A stretch of DNA of 64,000 bases from Trifolium pratense (lineage: Eukaryota; Streptophyta; Magnoliopsida; Fabales; Fabaceae): contig NC_060062.1 of assembly GCF_020283565.1 (NCBI RefSeq), forward strand, positions 29,014,251 to 29,078,250. The letters run 5' to 3'. Position 1 is the stretch's first letter. Each line of letters starts with the position of its first letter. A program made the position numbers and the translations under genes. Shown piece after piece: positions 36,311-46,669 of the stretch. The notes below the pieces were generated by a model, which was not told the origin of the DNA, did no database searches, and saw only the letters and a program-made list of their open reading frames with translations.

Positions 36311-38518
36311 CGACCCATTTTTCGTATTCGTATATTTTATTAAATGTTATTTTATTTATTAATTGGCTTTTAATATTTTAGTGAGCGACGAATAATTATT
36401 TAGCCGAACGTAAGTTATTAGACGCGAGAACCATTGTTTTGGGCTTAATGGGCGTGAGAGGCATTGGGCCTAAGCCATTTGGGCTTGGTTCATGACAATG
36501 GGAAGTAGTATATGTAGCAAGTCAAACACATGAATAGTATCACAATTCATTTGTTTGAGTTTTGAGTAGAGCAAGAGCAAAACCATAGAGCAAGGGCTAG
36601 GGTTTGATCTAGAGAGAAAGCTTGAGCAAGGAAAGGCTTGGATCATCATCTTTGTTTAAGGTAAGAGATTAGAATTCATGATTCTTGAGTGGCAAGGAGA
36701 GGGGAGATTGTCTATGTCTCCATTCCCGAACTCTCCCACTCAATTTCTTTTTAGACTTTTGATTAAGCTTTTTGTATGTGAGTGTGATGTTCTTCATCAT
36801 CACTTTGTATGTGTTAATCACTAGCTTGATTCCATGAAGAATATGTATGTATTTGAATCATTTTTGAAAAGTTTATGAAAGTTACTTAAAACCCAAGAAA
36901 TTGGCATGATTTTGATTGTTTGAGGTATTTGGATGTTTGGAAGGGATGATTAATGTTCCTTGATACCATATATGCTTGAAATAGCTGTTTATATGAATTT
37001 ATAACATGTTTGAATGAATTTTTGAGTTGATTTAATGATAAACCGCCTTAGTTAACTCAAGAACAGATATTTTCTTTCTGGTGTAGTTCGCTGAGCGAAC
37101 AGGAGTTCGCTATAGCGAACATGTTCGCCACAAGCTCGCTACCTGTTCGCCATGCACCTGTAATCCTCTGATGTAGTTCGCTACAGCGAACTGAGCTTCG
37201 CTTAGCGAATAAGTTCGCTACCTGTTCGCTACGGCTTCGCTTAGCGAATAGTACTGAACCTGCAACTTTTGTTATTTGGTTGTAAGTGTATTTAGGCACT
37301 TGTATCATGGTTTAAGGGTATCCTTACATGATTGTTGATACATGTTGATGCTGTTAATGCTTATTGTTAATCGTTATATGATTGATAAACGTGTATGCAA
37401 TAAGTTGTAGCTTAAAGTAAGCAATGTGATGTTTTGGCATTAATTTGCAATGTTAAGTGAATGTGTTAGGATTGTGTTCCCGCATTCATAAAAGAGTAGC
37501 TTCGAGCTAGAGAATATCATATGGTTGATATGTGTATGCATACATGCATTCATGATTGTATGTGAACATTGGAAACTTGGGTTTCAATAACGAAAATGGA
37601 TTATGTGTCCATAATGAAGCCGATGATCGGATTAGATGAATCCATGAGTCCGGAGTTGCTATCCAACAGGATATAAAACTGTGTTGGCTTATCCAAGGGA
37701 GATAAGATGGTTCGGTAAGTTCCGACATATCCAGCATGATATAAAACTGTTCTTGGTCCACCGTTGGTGAGACATCTTGGTACCACATGCATTTAGTTAT
37801 GTCTAGGGATGACATGACAGTGAATTAATTGGCATTAGATACCTTAGGGTAAATGCGCATATATTTGATAAATGGTATGTGACATTTATTTGGTTGAATT
37901 GTGTTGAACTTTATTAATTGATAAATGTTTAGTGCGATGTTTTGACGTGAGTTAGAATATGTATGATAGCTCGAAAGTGTAAGGCCTTTCTTATACTCGT
38001 ATGATATGCGATTATGTTTTCTAACTCTCTGCTTTGTGTTATTTGCTGGACCTTTGGGGGTTCAGATATTCAGGCTGAGGACTGTGCCGACGTTTAGACT
38101 GCTGCTTTAGCTTGGTGTTGAAGTACCTTTTGGTGAGGAGACTTAGCATAGATTACTCCTCTTAGTACTAGCTTTTGGTTAGAGTTTGTAAATAGTAAAT
38201 GCTCTGGTAATGTAACATCGAGTCGGGGATTACGCTTGGATTTCATCGTATATCGGTGTTACCTTTTGATATGCTAGTTCTTGTATAAGTGACATCCTTA
38301 GGGATGAATATGGCTTATGTATATATATATGTATATATATATATGCATGCTTGGTGTGATTGAATCCGCTGTTGCTTTTCATGTTAAATTTCATGACGCT
38401 CTGTGTGTGTATGCTTGTGTTTTATTTACCGCGTGACACTCTGCCTTTACACTTGTTGAAAAGTTTTTAAAATTACGTTTTTAAGGGTAGTATGGGTTCA
38501 CTACTAGAAAATTTGCTT

Positions 38519-38890
38519 TTTGCGACCGATTTAGCGACCGATTTTCATCAAAATCGGTCTCTAAATCCATTAGCGACCGAATTAGCGACCACAAAAAATC
38601 AGCATCAACGACCCTGGTCGCTACTCCATTGTGACCAAGCCAGCGACCGATATTTAGCGACCGAATAGCGACAGATTTTAGAGACCGAAATAGTGACCAA
38701 ACTTAGAGACCAGCTTAGAGACTGAGTTTGTGACGCTTGATGCGATGTTTTGTCCGACGCTATAGCAACTGATTTAGTGACTAATACTAGCGACTGATTT
38801 AGCGACCGATTTGAAAATAATTTCTATGTTTGTTGCGACCGATTTTGCGACCAATTTGTTAATTTCAGTCTCTATTTCAGTCTCTAAATG
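38519..38890. repeat. Left subterminal repeat array of the CACTA element
   Basis: Multiple GCGACCGATTT / AATCGGTCTCT words in both orientations, the presumed transposase-binding array of CACTA elements. The matching right array is at about 42945-43135. Confidence 0.85.
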
Positions 38891-39569
38891 AAATTTTTTT
38901 TTTGGCATTATGTTATTATTTATCAAACTTAATTTACCAATAAACTTAATTGATCATAAAATCAAATCATGATAATTTATTTTAATTAAACTGTGCCAAA
39001 AAAAAAAAAAAACTAAAGTCAAAAGCATCACATATGTTTCTAAATACCATAAGACATTCAAACAATGCATCATACAAAGTATGGCTACTCAAATCCAATT
39101 ACAAGCATTATCAACCAATTGATATTGATCCCAAAATTGGTTAAGAATCTCAAACAATAATCATATATTGTATATGATATACATATAACATGTTCTTAAC
39201 AATACACAAATGTGGAAGTATCATTCACTTTTACTTATAAGCACAAAATCAAAGAACCTATTTGGTCATAATTAAGAGACTTGAACAATGACACTCATGT
39301 ACTTTAACAGTGACACTCATGTTTTCCTTTTCTTAATGTCTCCATTGTATTATTCTTCCTCCAGATCAACAACCTGCAAAATGGTCAAGACAAAATTCAA
39401 ATCACAATTTCACAAATCATAATCAATTTAGGAGACTCAAGTAATTATTATGAAAATCATAATCAATTTAAAGAGTATATATATTAAAAAGTTTGAAGAA
39501 CTGAACATGCCTCAATATAAGACTAGCATGGATGACATAGAAAAAGAGAAAGTGTGAATAACAAAGCTT

Positions 39570-39715
39570 TTTTTACCAATAACCCAACTCTTCCTTATGA
39601 ACATTCAACTCCAAACCAATTACAAGGGTCAACACCAAATTCATCATCAACCCAATTTGACAAAGCATCAAAAGGGTCACTCATAATTCCTTGCTTGAAC
39701 TTCAAAAGTGCTTTA
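39570..39715 (-). pseudogene. Captured LRR receptor-like kinase N-terminal fragment
   Basis: The reverse strand, after an AG acceptor-like site, reads ALLKFKQGIMSDPFDALSNW, then a short acidic stretch and GVDPCNWFGVECS. This is the LRRNT_2 cap that begins the extracellular region of plant LRR receptor kinases; the wording is close to the MRH1-like group. A TAA replaces the next codon, where the family usually has Asp-Gly, and recognisable homology fades after GRV. It is one exon-sized piece inside the CACTA element and not a working gene. Confidence 0.8.
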
Positions 39716-40521
39716 CCTACAAAAACAACAGAACCCACTTTTCAGCTTTTGTTTCATTCCATCCAAAATTTAGAAGCAAAAGAATATCAAATGTATTACA
39801 TGCTCTTCCCTTTTAAGATTTGGATTCAACCGTATATGTTTTCAGATTTCTAGAACACACGCACTTGAAATGATGCATTGTGGTCTGAATTGGAATAAAA
39901 AATAAAAGCAGTCATCTAGCTATAAAATCACTATGTATATATACCTTAAAAGTGTAACCATTTCCTTCAAACTTGTGTATTTGCTTTTCTTTTCATCTCT
40001 ATAAGTTCTGGATCATCAAAAATATTAAAAGTTTGACTCCTTAATTGGTGAGACACTAGTAGGATCATCACAAAAAAAAAAAAAAATAGCTTCATCAAAG
40101 ATGCGAAAACAGAATAACAACTTAAAGATATACTATAAATTACCCTCATCTCCACCTTGATCTTGTGGAAAGTACAACAATGGCATAGCCTTACTCTCAC
40201 CTCCTCCTTGATCCTAACAAAATATATGGTTCTGCCTCACTTCTAGCATTCATGCTCTTCTGAATGCTGCACATCCATAATATATATAGTCAGTGATGAG
40301 CAATCAAGTGTAAAAACTACAGAGTAGGAAATCTTAACAGAGGCATAAGGCATGCCAAATCATACAAATCAGAGTGAATTTGTTCCCCAATGCAACACAA
40401 ACCAAATCAAGAACTAATTCCAATCCTCGATGTCCTTTTTTAACTGTTGAAAGAACAAATATTTTAAAAATGCATTGAAAATTTAATTGAAAAACATCAT
40501 GTATTCAGTGAAGAAAGTAAC

Positions 40522-40560
40522 TTGAACCAAGTGTGCACAGAATTCAGCATAAATGTCTGG
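40522..40560 (-). other. Exon-like segment in the CACTA element, unrecognised
   Basis: A 39-bp open segment reading PDIYAEFCAHLVQ is bounded by TTTGCAG on its 5' side and GTTACT on its 3' side in the reverse strand, as a small exon would be. It could be part of a third captured gene. The source is not recognised. Confidence 0.35.
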
Positions 40561-40975
40561 CTGCAAATGTGTAATTACAAGTTCACAACTATAGTAATTA
40601 AAACTTTAAAAAAAAAAAAAAAAAACTAATATTTAGGTTGTGGAATGTAAGTCCTACAGCAGGAGCTTCTTCAATTATGTTTTGGTGTCTTTCTTTGCAC
40701 ATAAAAAGATAATTGAAGAAGAGAATTATTCACCAAAAGATAATTATGTGCAAAGAGAAAAAAGAGAAAAAGAACACCAATATTGTAAAAAACTACAAAT
40801 TGAATGAACATTCCAAATAACTTACAAAACAATACTACATCAACTAACTTCAGTGTTCCATAAAAAATCATAATAAGCACAAGATTAATGTCAAAACATA
40901 GCAGAAAACGTGACAATTAAAGAAAAGTCAATCATTAGAAAAGGATTTCCACCTTTGTAAACCAGCACCTCATAC

Positions 40976-41074
40976 CTTAACTGATATGCTCACTCGAACA
41001 AATGATGCATTGGAAATTGGACCTATGCAGATATGTTGCAGCATGTCCTTTGCTCGAAGTTCAAAATTCAAAAT
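40976..41074 (-). other. Exon-like segment in the CACTA element, unrecognised
   Basis: A 99-bp segment with an upstream TTAG acceptor and a downstream GTATGA donor encodes 33 codons without a stop (starts ILNFELRAKDMLQHICIG). The length is a multiple of three and the splice signals are in the right orientation, the same strand as the PP2C and LRR pieces. Source unknown. Confidence 0.4.
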
Positions 41075-41879
41075 CTAAGATTGTCTAAGAGAATTAGTAA
41101 CAGTAGAAACACCAGGTAAAAGTAAAACACAAAACAATTTTATTAGGCTCTTGAATCAAAAGATGAAGAGACAAAATCATTTTTAACCATCACATGTAAA
41201 GTGCACAATATTTTATCTACAGGTTTTAAGTTGTAAACTAATGCACACAAAAGGCATATCATTGTTACACATCACAAGTTTACAATCCAAGTTTACACAT
41301 TCCTCAAACAATGATAGACATTCACTTGAAAATCTATATTAGGTGAAACAAACTGATAAACATGTCCTTCAAAGCAATAGAAAGGTAGTTAATTTGCACA
41401 GTGCAGAAGCATAAACGGACATGATGTCATGAAAACAAGAACTGATTGCTTAAATTTATAAATTCATTTCAGTCACAGTTTATAGCTTAATTAGAACCAT
41501 AATATTATTCGTAACTTGCGGAACTTTACCGAGCAAAGCAAAGCAAAGCAAAAAAAAAATCGTGAAAAAGCTGTAAAATTAGACACAAAAGGAGCAAGGA
41601 GCAGCACACAATCAAGGCACGAAGGTTAGGCGTGTAATTAAGTATTACTAAATGGACCATACTCTTAGAAGATTCATCAAGATACTTAGATTTGTCTCCA
41701 AATTATAATATTACAAATTACAATATATACTCGAAATACAAAATCTAAAAATATTATCATTATAGTCTCCGAAATATCAATAGTGGGACGAACCTAATGT
41801 AGAGAACTAAGTTGATAAGATTCTACATTGTTGAGAATCAAATTGAGTAATTACTCAATTTCAACATGTTAAAAAAAAC

Positions 41880-42322
41880 CTACTTCTTTCACATGAGTGC
41901 TATGATCCATGGTGAGTTGAGGATGATTCCCAATCTAAGCAGCTAAAATTGCACGACTATCACCAACATATCAAATAAACATCTTCACCTTTCATCAACA
42001 TAACCAAAACACAAGAACCCATAATAGTCAAAACAGGATTATGATTAATCATCCTCAGTTTTCCTCATTACCTCAGAAAGAGCTTCTAACACATCTATGT
42101 GACAAAAACCCTATTCACTTTTCGCTTTATTACTACTATTTCGATTTCGATTACATAGAAATTACATAGAAACCCTCTAAGCTCATCATGTAGAGCATAA
42201 AAAATATTATTAACAAGACAATCAGTTGCATCAGGACCATTAAATCCATCATAAATTCCCACATAAACCCATTCATGTTCCTCACAAATCACAATATGCA
42301 TACGAGTCCTCATACAAACCAA
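41880..42322 (-). pseudogene. Captured PP2C protein phosphatase fragment (POLTERGEIST-like)
   Basis: The reverse strand reads [20 protein letters not shown] and [11 protein letters not shown], the metal-binding DG-containing motif of the POL/PLL branch of plant PP2C. It continues with MGSCVLVMLMKGEDVYL, then, after a one-base frameshift, VGDSRAILA, another PP2C signature, and DHSTHVKEV. The family normally has an Asp-His-Gly or Asp-Gly-Phe-Asn-Gly motif here; the latter is retained. The C-terminal half of the catalytic domain is not visible. Frame breaks and a TAG after VNRVFVT show it is not functional. Homology begins close to an intron-like boundary, so it was probably captured from genomic DNA. 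Confidence 0.85.
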
Positions 42323-42944
42323 GGCAAAAGTGTTACCCCAAAACTTTGTTTATCAAACACTAACACACACTATATAATTAATGCTTCTACCATACACACC
42401 AAAAAAAATCCTAAAAAAATTTATGTAAATAAACAAAATTTCGAAACCACTTTGAATGTAATGCAAGAAGCAAAATATCAAATACCTGATATGCAACATG
42501 AAGTCGTGAGACATCGAAAACAAGACTAGATGACTGATTCGAAGACAAAGGACCTAAAATAATCGCACAAAAAAAAATCAGAAAGAGAAGAAAAAACTGT
42601 GAACGAAGAGGGAAAAGTAATACGCACGAGGAAGATCGATCGGATATTTGAAAACGACATCATTTGAGACAGCGGAGGTTGAGGTCGTTGTCTCTGTGAC
42701 CACGAAGGGAAACGTGAATGTGTCAGTTTGGGTGGAGAAGAGGAGAACAGACGTGTGAAAAGCGGTGTTGCGGTGGAGAAGAGGTGAAAATTTGATTTAG
42801 GGTGAACGCGAAGAGGTGGAGAAGCGGTGTTGCGGTGGGTGGTGCAGCGAAAATATGGTTCACCATTCCAGGGTTAAGCGAAATTTGATTTGGGAAACTT
42901 GAAAAGTGACAAGTAAAAATTGATTTTAAAAAATTGATTTGGGT

Positions 42945-43135
42945 TAGGCGACGGATTTTAGTGACCAAAATAATTCGGTCGCTAATTTTCAGTATCTAAA
43001 TCGGTCTCTACATTTAATAGCGACCGATTTAGCGACCAAAATATTTTTTTATTTTAAATCTTGACATTTTGGTCTCTAATTCGGTCTCTATAGTGACCAA
43101 AATAATTCAGTCTCTAAATCGGTCGCTAAAAGCGA
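42945..43135. repeat. Right subterminal repeat array of the CACTA element
   Basis: Repeated TTTAGTGACC, CGGTCGCTAA and AGCGACCGATTT words in both orientations, mirroring the left array. Confidence 0.85.
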
Positions 43136-43263
43136 ATTTTCTAGTAGTGGTTAGGGTGTTACAAAATTGAACATTTAAAACATTTGGAAATTGGTCAAAA
43201 TTTCTTATAAAAAGGACAAATTTTTTCCCGCAAAGTGTTCTTTATAAAAAGGACCGGAGGGAA

Positions 43264-44149
43264 TATTTACTTAGGAATTACTTTTAAAATGCCGAAGGAG
43301 GTGCAACTAAGTGTTGAATATGAAATTGTGTTGTTGGAGTTTGTTTGAAGTTTCGCATTGCTTAGATTTCCTGGTTATTGAGTGTATAAATTTGTGAGAG
43401 CAACCTCATAATATGAGCTAACTTTTGGAGTTGAAACTTAAGCATATTTAATATGGTATCATAACCGGATTTAAGATTGCAACGTGGACATATAACACAT
43501 GCCCACGCTAGCTAGGCGTAAGGGTGAATGTTGAATAAGGAGGATAACGATTTGCATCTGCATGGGGAAAGAGTTGGTCAAATTCTGATTGGCCCTTACA
43601 ATGACAAGGCAATGAAGAAATTAATTTAGATACAGACTTTGAATTTTATCAAGAAGTGATTCCTAGAATATTGTTTAGCTTGGAATTATAAATGGGAAAG
43701 TAGGACCTATTTTAGGAGTTGCATTTTACACACTAATGTTTTTGTTAGAACTAAGATGAACACCAAAACTTTGCTGCAAAAGTTATACCTTAGCTTTGTT
43801 GAATCAGTTGAACCATAATTTATATTTTGTATTTTTTTTTTACTTTTTAAATATTTTATTTGCTTGTTTTTTTTGTTGAATTAGGTTGAACTGATTCAAC
43901 CATTCTTTAAAGGTTTTATTGATTAGAATTTGTTGGGTCATGATAGGATATGAGATAATTATATCGAACAATATTTCTCACTACATTATTTTAAGCCAAA
44001 ACTTATGTATTAGGTTTATAGATTTTCCCACTTATAAAATATTTAACATCCACTTTTTTATTTAACGTGAGATTCAACTCACATCTGAAATATCAACAAA
44101 GTTTTTGTCCAATCTTTAAAAGAAAAAAATTGAAATAGATCTCCAATTA
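43264..44149. other. Intergenic sequence with a decayed retroelement trace
   Basis: No gene. Around 43395-43520 a phrase with ATGGTATCATAACCGG resembles a degenerate initiator tRNA PBS following LTR-like text, suggesting a relic LTR element. Confidence 0.4.
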
Positions 44150-45217
44150 GGGGCGGACCCAGCCATGAATTATTAGTGTGGCTAAATTTTTAGCATTACT
44201 AAAAACATTTATCATTGTTCCAATAATTCAGTTAAATAACAAACAATATATAATATTACTACTAATACAATATGTATATCCAAAAAAAAAAAACACCAAT
44301 AATCCATAAAATTTCTATTAAAAAAAAATCAATAAACTAACAAACTATACAAAAAAAAAACTATATCGCCCAAAAAAAAAACTATATCCATAAAAACCAC
44401 AAAATTTCTGTTCGAAAAAAAAGAGCTATAACTTGTTAAATAGTATATGTTAAAGGGTCATGTTAAACACTGCACCCGGTGCACTTGTTAAACATACCAA
44501 AAATAGAAATAAAACATAAAGTTAATGTTAATAAAAATAACTTTTTACACTTTCAATGCATTGAATGCACAAGTTTCAAGACAAAATTTCATTTTTGATA
44601 TGCTTAACTAGTGCACCGGATGCACTATTTAACATTTTCCTATGTTAAATCATACATATTACTATACTATTGTTTGATACTTCACAAGATTCTACCTTGG
44701 ACCAGAATATATAGAACCCAAAATTATACTAGCTTATAGTTTATTTTGATAAACTAATTCAATTAGCTTATAACTTATTAATTTTTATTCCAATTTTACC
44801 TATATCATGTACTAATTGAAAAACTTAAAACTATTGAATAATTAATTTTACTCAGTACTACAACTTCAATTAGTCATCCACAATTTTTTGACAAATAAAG
44901 TCAAAGTTGATTATTATAAACATAAAAATTTATAACTTAAAATAATACACTATGTATAACCAATGACTTGAAATCAACAATAATAGACTATAAACCAATA
45001 TTTACACTAATACTTAAATTAATGTGTACTGACTAATGAAAGACTTACGGTCATTAATAATAAACTCTAAAGTAATATTTACATTAATATTTGTATCAAT
45101 GTGTATAAAGAATAACTTAAAATTATTTATAAAATTATTATTATTATTTTTAGAAAAATTTTGGGCTGAACTTGTGTGGCTATAGCCACACCATGCCTCA
45201 CACAGGTCCGCCCCTCC
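44150..45217. mobile_element. Transposon with GGGGCGGACC inverted termini (probable hAT-like)
   Basis: The left end AGGGGCGGACCCAGCCATG and the right end AGGGGCGGACCTGTGTGAGG (reverse complement) form an inverted repeat that continues as TAGTGTGGCTA / TAGCCACAC. CCAAT lies outside both ends, but a clean 8-bp duplication could not be aligned, so boundaries are good to a few bases and the superfamily is uncertain. It contains a nested Mutator-type MITE. No transposase seen. Confidence 0.6.
44455..44640. mobile_element. Mutator-type MITE, copy A, 186 bp
   Basis: Termini GGGTCATGTTAAACACTGCA and GGAAAATGTTAAATAGTGCA (reverse complement), with a perfect 9-bp duplication TATGTTAAA (44446-44454 and 44641-44649). 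The 9-bp size and terminal repeats match copies B and C. Confidence 0.82.
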
Positions 45218-46364
45218 AATACTAAAGTCTTCCTCCTATTAATAAGATAAGATAAGATGTGGTAAAATTTTACGCATTATCAATGGCCATTTTTTACACA
45301 TGTGTAACATTTTTTACTTTCGCCATTAATTTAATCTGATTCGAGATTAGTTTTGACATCAAGTACACACATACACATGTGTAATTTTGCACAAAACAAA
45401 TGATTTTCGAAATTGTGACCCCATGAAAGTTCAATATTGTACATAGTCCTTTCAGTTTTTTATGTAAAGAAAATTTACTTTTTAAATTTTCATTAAGGAA
45501 AAAATAAATTCTTAGTGAATTTAAAAAGTAATTTTATTTTATTTTTTTATATTAAAGATCGGAGCAAGTATATTTTAAGTCCACTTTTATGGAATCTATT
45601 GGTCCCCATGTTCTACTTCACTATTTTTAAAATTTTTTTTTGAGAATTTTTAAAATATACTTGAAATGTTACGGTGGTTAGTTTAAAACATTGCGTATAT
45701 GAGTGTAATCTCGGAACTTTTTGTGAACAATAGTGAATTATTGTATTGTTTCAAATTTATATTTTTGAAAACTCTTTCAATGGTTGTATCCCTTCATCAA
45801 TTGAGATACATTTCTCTATAAATAGAAATACTTTCTAGTGCACGAGAGTCATTGAATCAACGTTGTTATGTAAATTATCATTGATCGATATGCTTGATAT
45901 GTGTGTGCAATTCATGTCAAGGTTTCGCAACCGATGTGAGACTTCTTAACACCCTCACGCCCATCACTATTGAGCTTGATGTATGGATATAAACGGTGAG
46001 TAGTCTGATAGCGAAAACTTGATAACAGGTGGCCCAACGAATTGTAGAGAAGACTCTGATACCAACTTAGTTGGGCATAACTCAACAGTTTCCAAAGTAT
46101 CCGAAAGGGGGTTCACCATTGAACCCAACCCATTTGCATCTAGTTTGCATAAATCGACGGGGGCGAATCGAACCTAAAGCTTAGTGTAACACACACTATG
46201 GAATTTATATATGTGCAACCATTATCATGTTCTTCATTTTTATTTTGCTCATGTATTTGCAGCAAACCCCCAACACAAGATCGATCTAACACTTTTCATA
46301 TTGAAGGTGTGAATTTTATAAATTATTTTCAACTTATTTTTATAAGTTCTTAAATATAGTTTAT

Positions 46365-46367
<3 letters not shown>
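45218..46367. other. Intergenic sequence with degraded repeats
   Basis: 45445-45570 resembles a decayed Stowaway MITE (right end GATCGGAGCAAGTA). Around 45930-46080 a phrase on the forward strand includes ACTCTGATACCAACTTAG, the complement of a tRNA-Met PBS, preceded by GGTGGCCCAA text, so it is probably a minus-strand LTR-element relic. No host gene seen. Confidence 0.4.

Positions 46368-46448
<81 letters not shown>
46368..46448. repeat. (TA)n microsatellite
   Basis: About 40 TA units. Confidence 0.96.
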
Positions 46449-46452
<4 letters not shown>

Positions 46453-46459
46453 CACATGA

Positions 46460-46669
46460 ACGAAATGTACGTAGACAGACAACACGCTGTGCTGCTAAAC
46501 CTTTTTGTATAGCAAAATCAAGTTTTCGAAAAACTGCATCCATAAAGCTATGAGACATAACATTGTTTTGCATGACCCTTTGAACTCTTTTTAAAAGGTC
46601 TATAACTTTTAGTGCTAGGAATAATTTATCTTTACTTTTACATTTTAACATAAATGCTTCATCATGCAA
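46460..46669 (-). pseudogene. Unrecognised coding-like segment, related to 62640-62780
   Basis: The reverse strand has an open stretch containing LLKRVQRVMQNNVMSHSFMD and AVFRKLDFAIQKGLAAQRVV. A diverged copy on the forward strand at 62640-62780 reads ILKRVQKVMHNNVVSPKSLD and similar following words with stops. Shared protein-level similarity suggests a once-coding repeat (transposon or gene family). I do not recognise the family. The frame runs into (TA)n, so the end is not real. Confidence 0.4.

Larger units (their letters stand above)
38499..43149. mobile_element. Non-autonomous CACTA transposon carrying host gene fragments (Pack-CACTA), 4651 bp
   Basis: Left end CACTACTAGAAAATTTGCT, right end ...GCGAATTTTCTAGTAGTG, an inverted repeat starting with the diagnostic CACTA. 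A 3-bp duplication GTT (38496-38498 and 43150-43152) is confirmed by the uninterrupted 5' LTR, which has a single copy. Subterminal blocks are dense in AGCGACCGA words. No transposase (TNPD-like) frame is visible. The interior carries, on the reverse strand, fragments of a PP2C phosphatase and an LRR receptor kinase plus further exon-like segments. It must move in trans. Confidence 0.93.
29621..43163 (+). mobile_element. Ty3/gypsy LTR retrotransposon, Tekay-type chromovirus, complete
   Basis: Two near-identical LTRs (TGTAACG...TGTTACA), a PBS complementary to initiator tRNA-Met, one intact polyprotein frame and a polypurine tract, with a perfect 5-bp target duplication AAATT (29616-29620 and 43164-43168). 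By eye the LTRs differ by four substitutions and one TA-repeat indel over 2.2 kb, so insertion is recent. The 3' LTR carries a 4651-bp CACTA insertion; without it the element is about 8.9 kb. Domain order gag-PR-RT-RH-INT plus a C-terminal chromodomain-like segment places it among chromoviruses, most like Tekay/Del. Confidence 0.95.
36306..43163 (+). repeat. 3' LTR of the Tekay-type element, split by a CACTA insertion
   Basis: LTR sequence runs 36306-38498 and resumes at 43153-43163 after the CACTA element and its GTT duplication. Without the insert it is about 2204 bp, two bases longer than the 5' LTR because of one extra TA unit. Confidence 0.95.
29304..43263. mobile_element. Stowaway-type MITE split by an LTR retrotransposon
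   Basis: The left terminus CTCCCTTCGATCTTAATAT (29304) pairs with the right terminus at 43263, which reverse-complemented reads TTCCCTCCGGTCCTTTTTAT. Both are flanked by TA, the Tc1/mariner target duplication. The two halves (29304-29620 and 43169-43263) are separated by the Tekay element at 29621-43163 and its 5-bp duplication, so the original MITE was about 412 bp. Confidence 0.75.
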
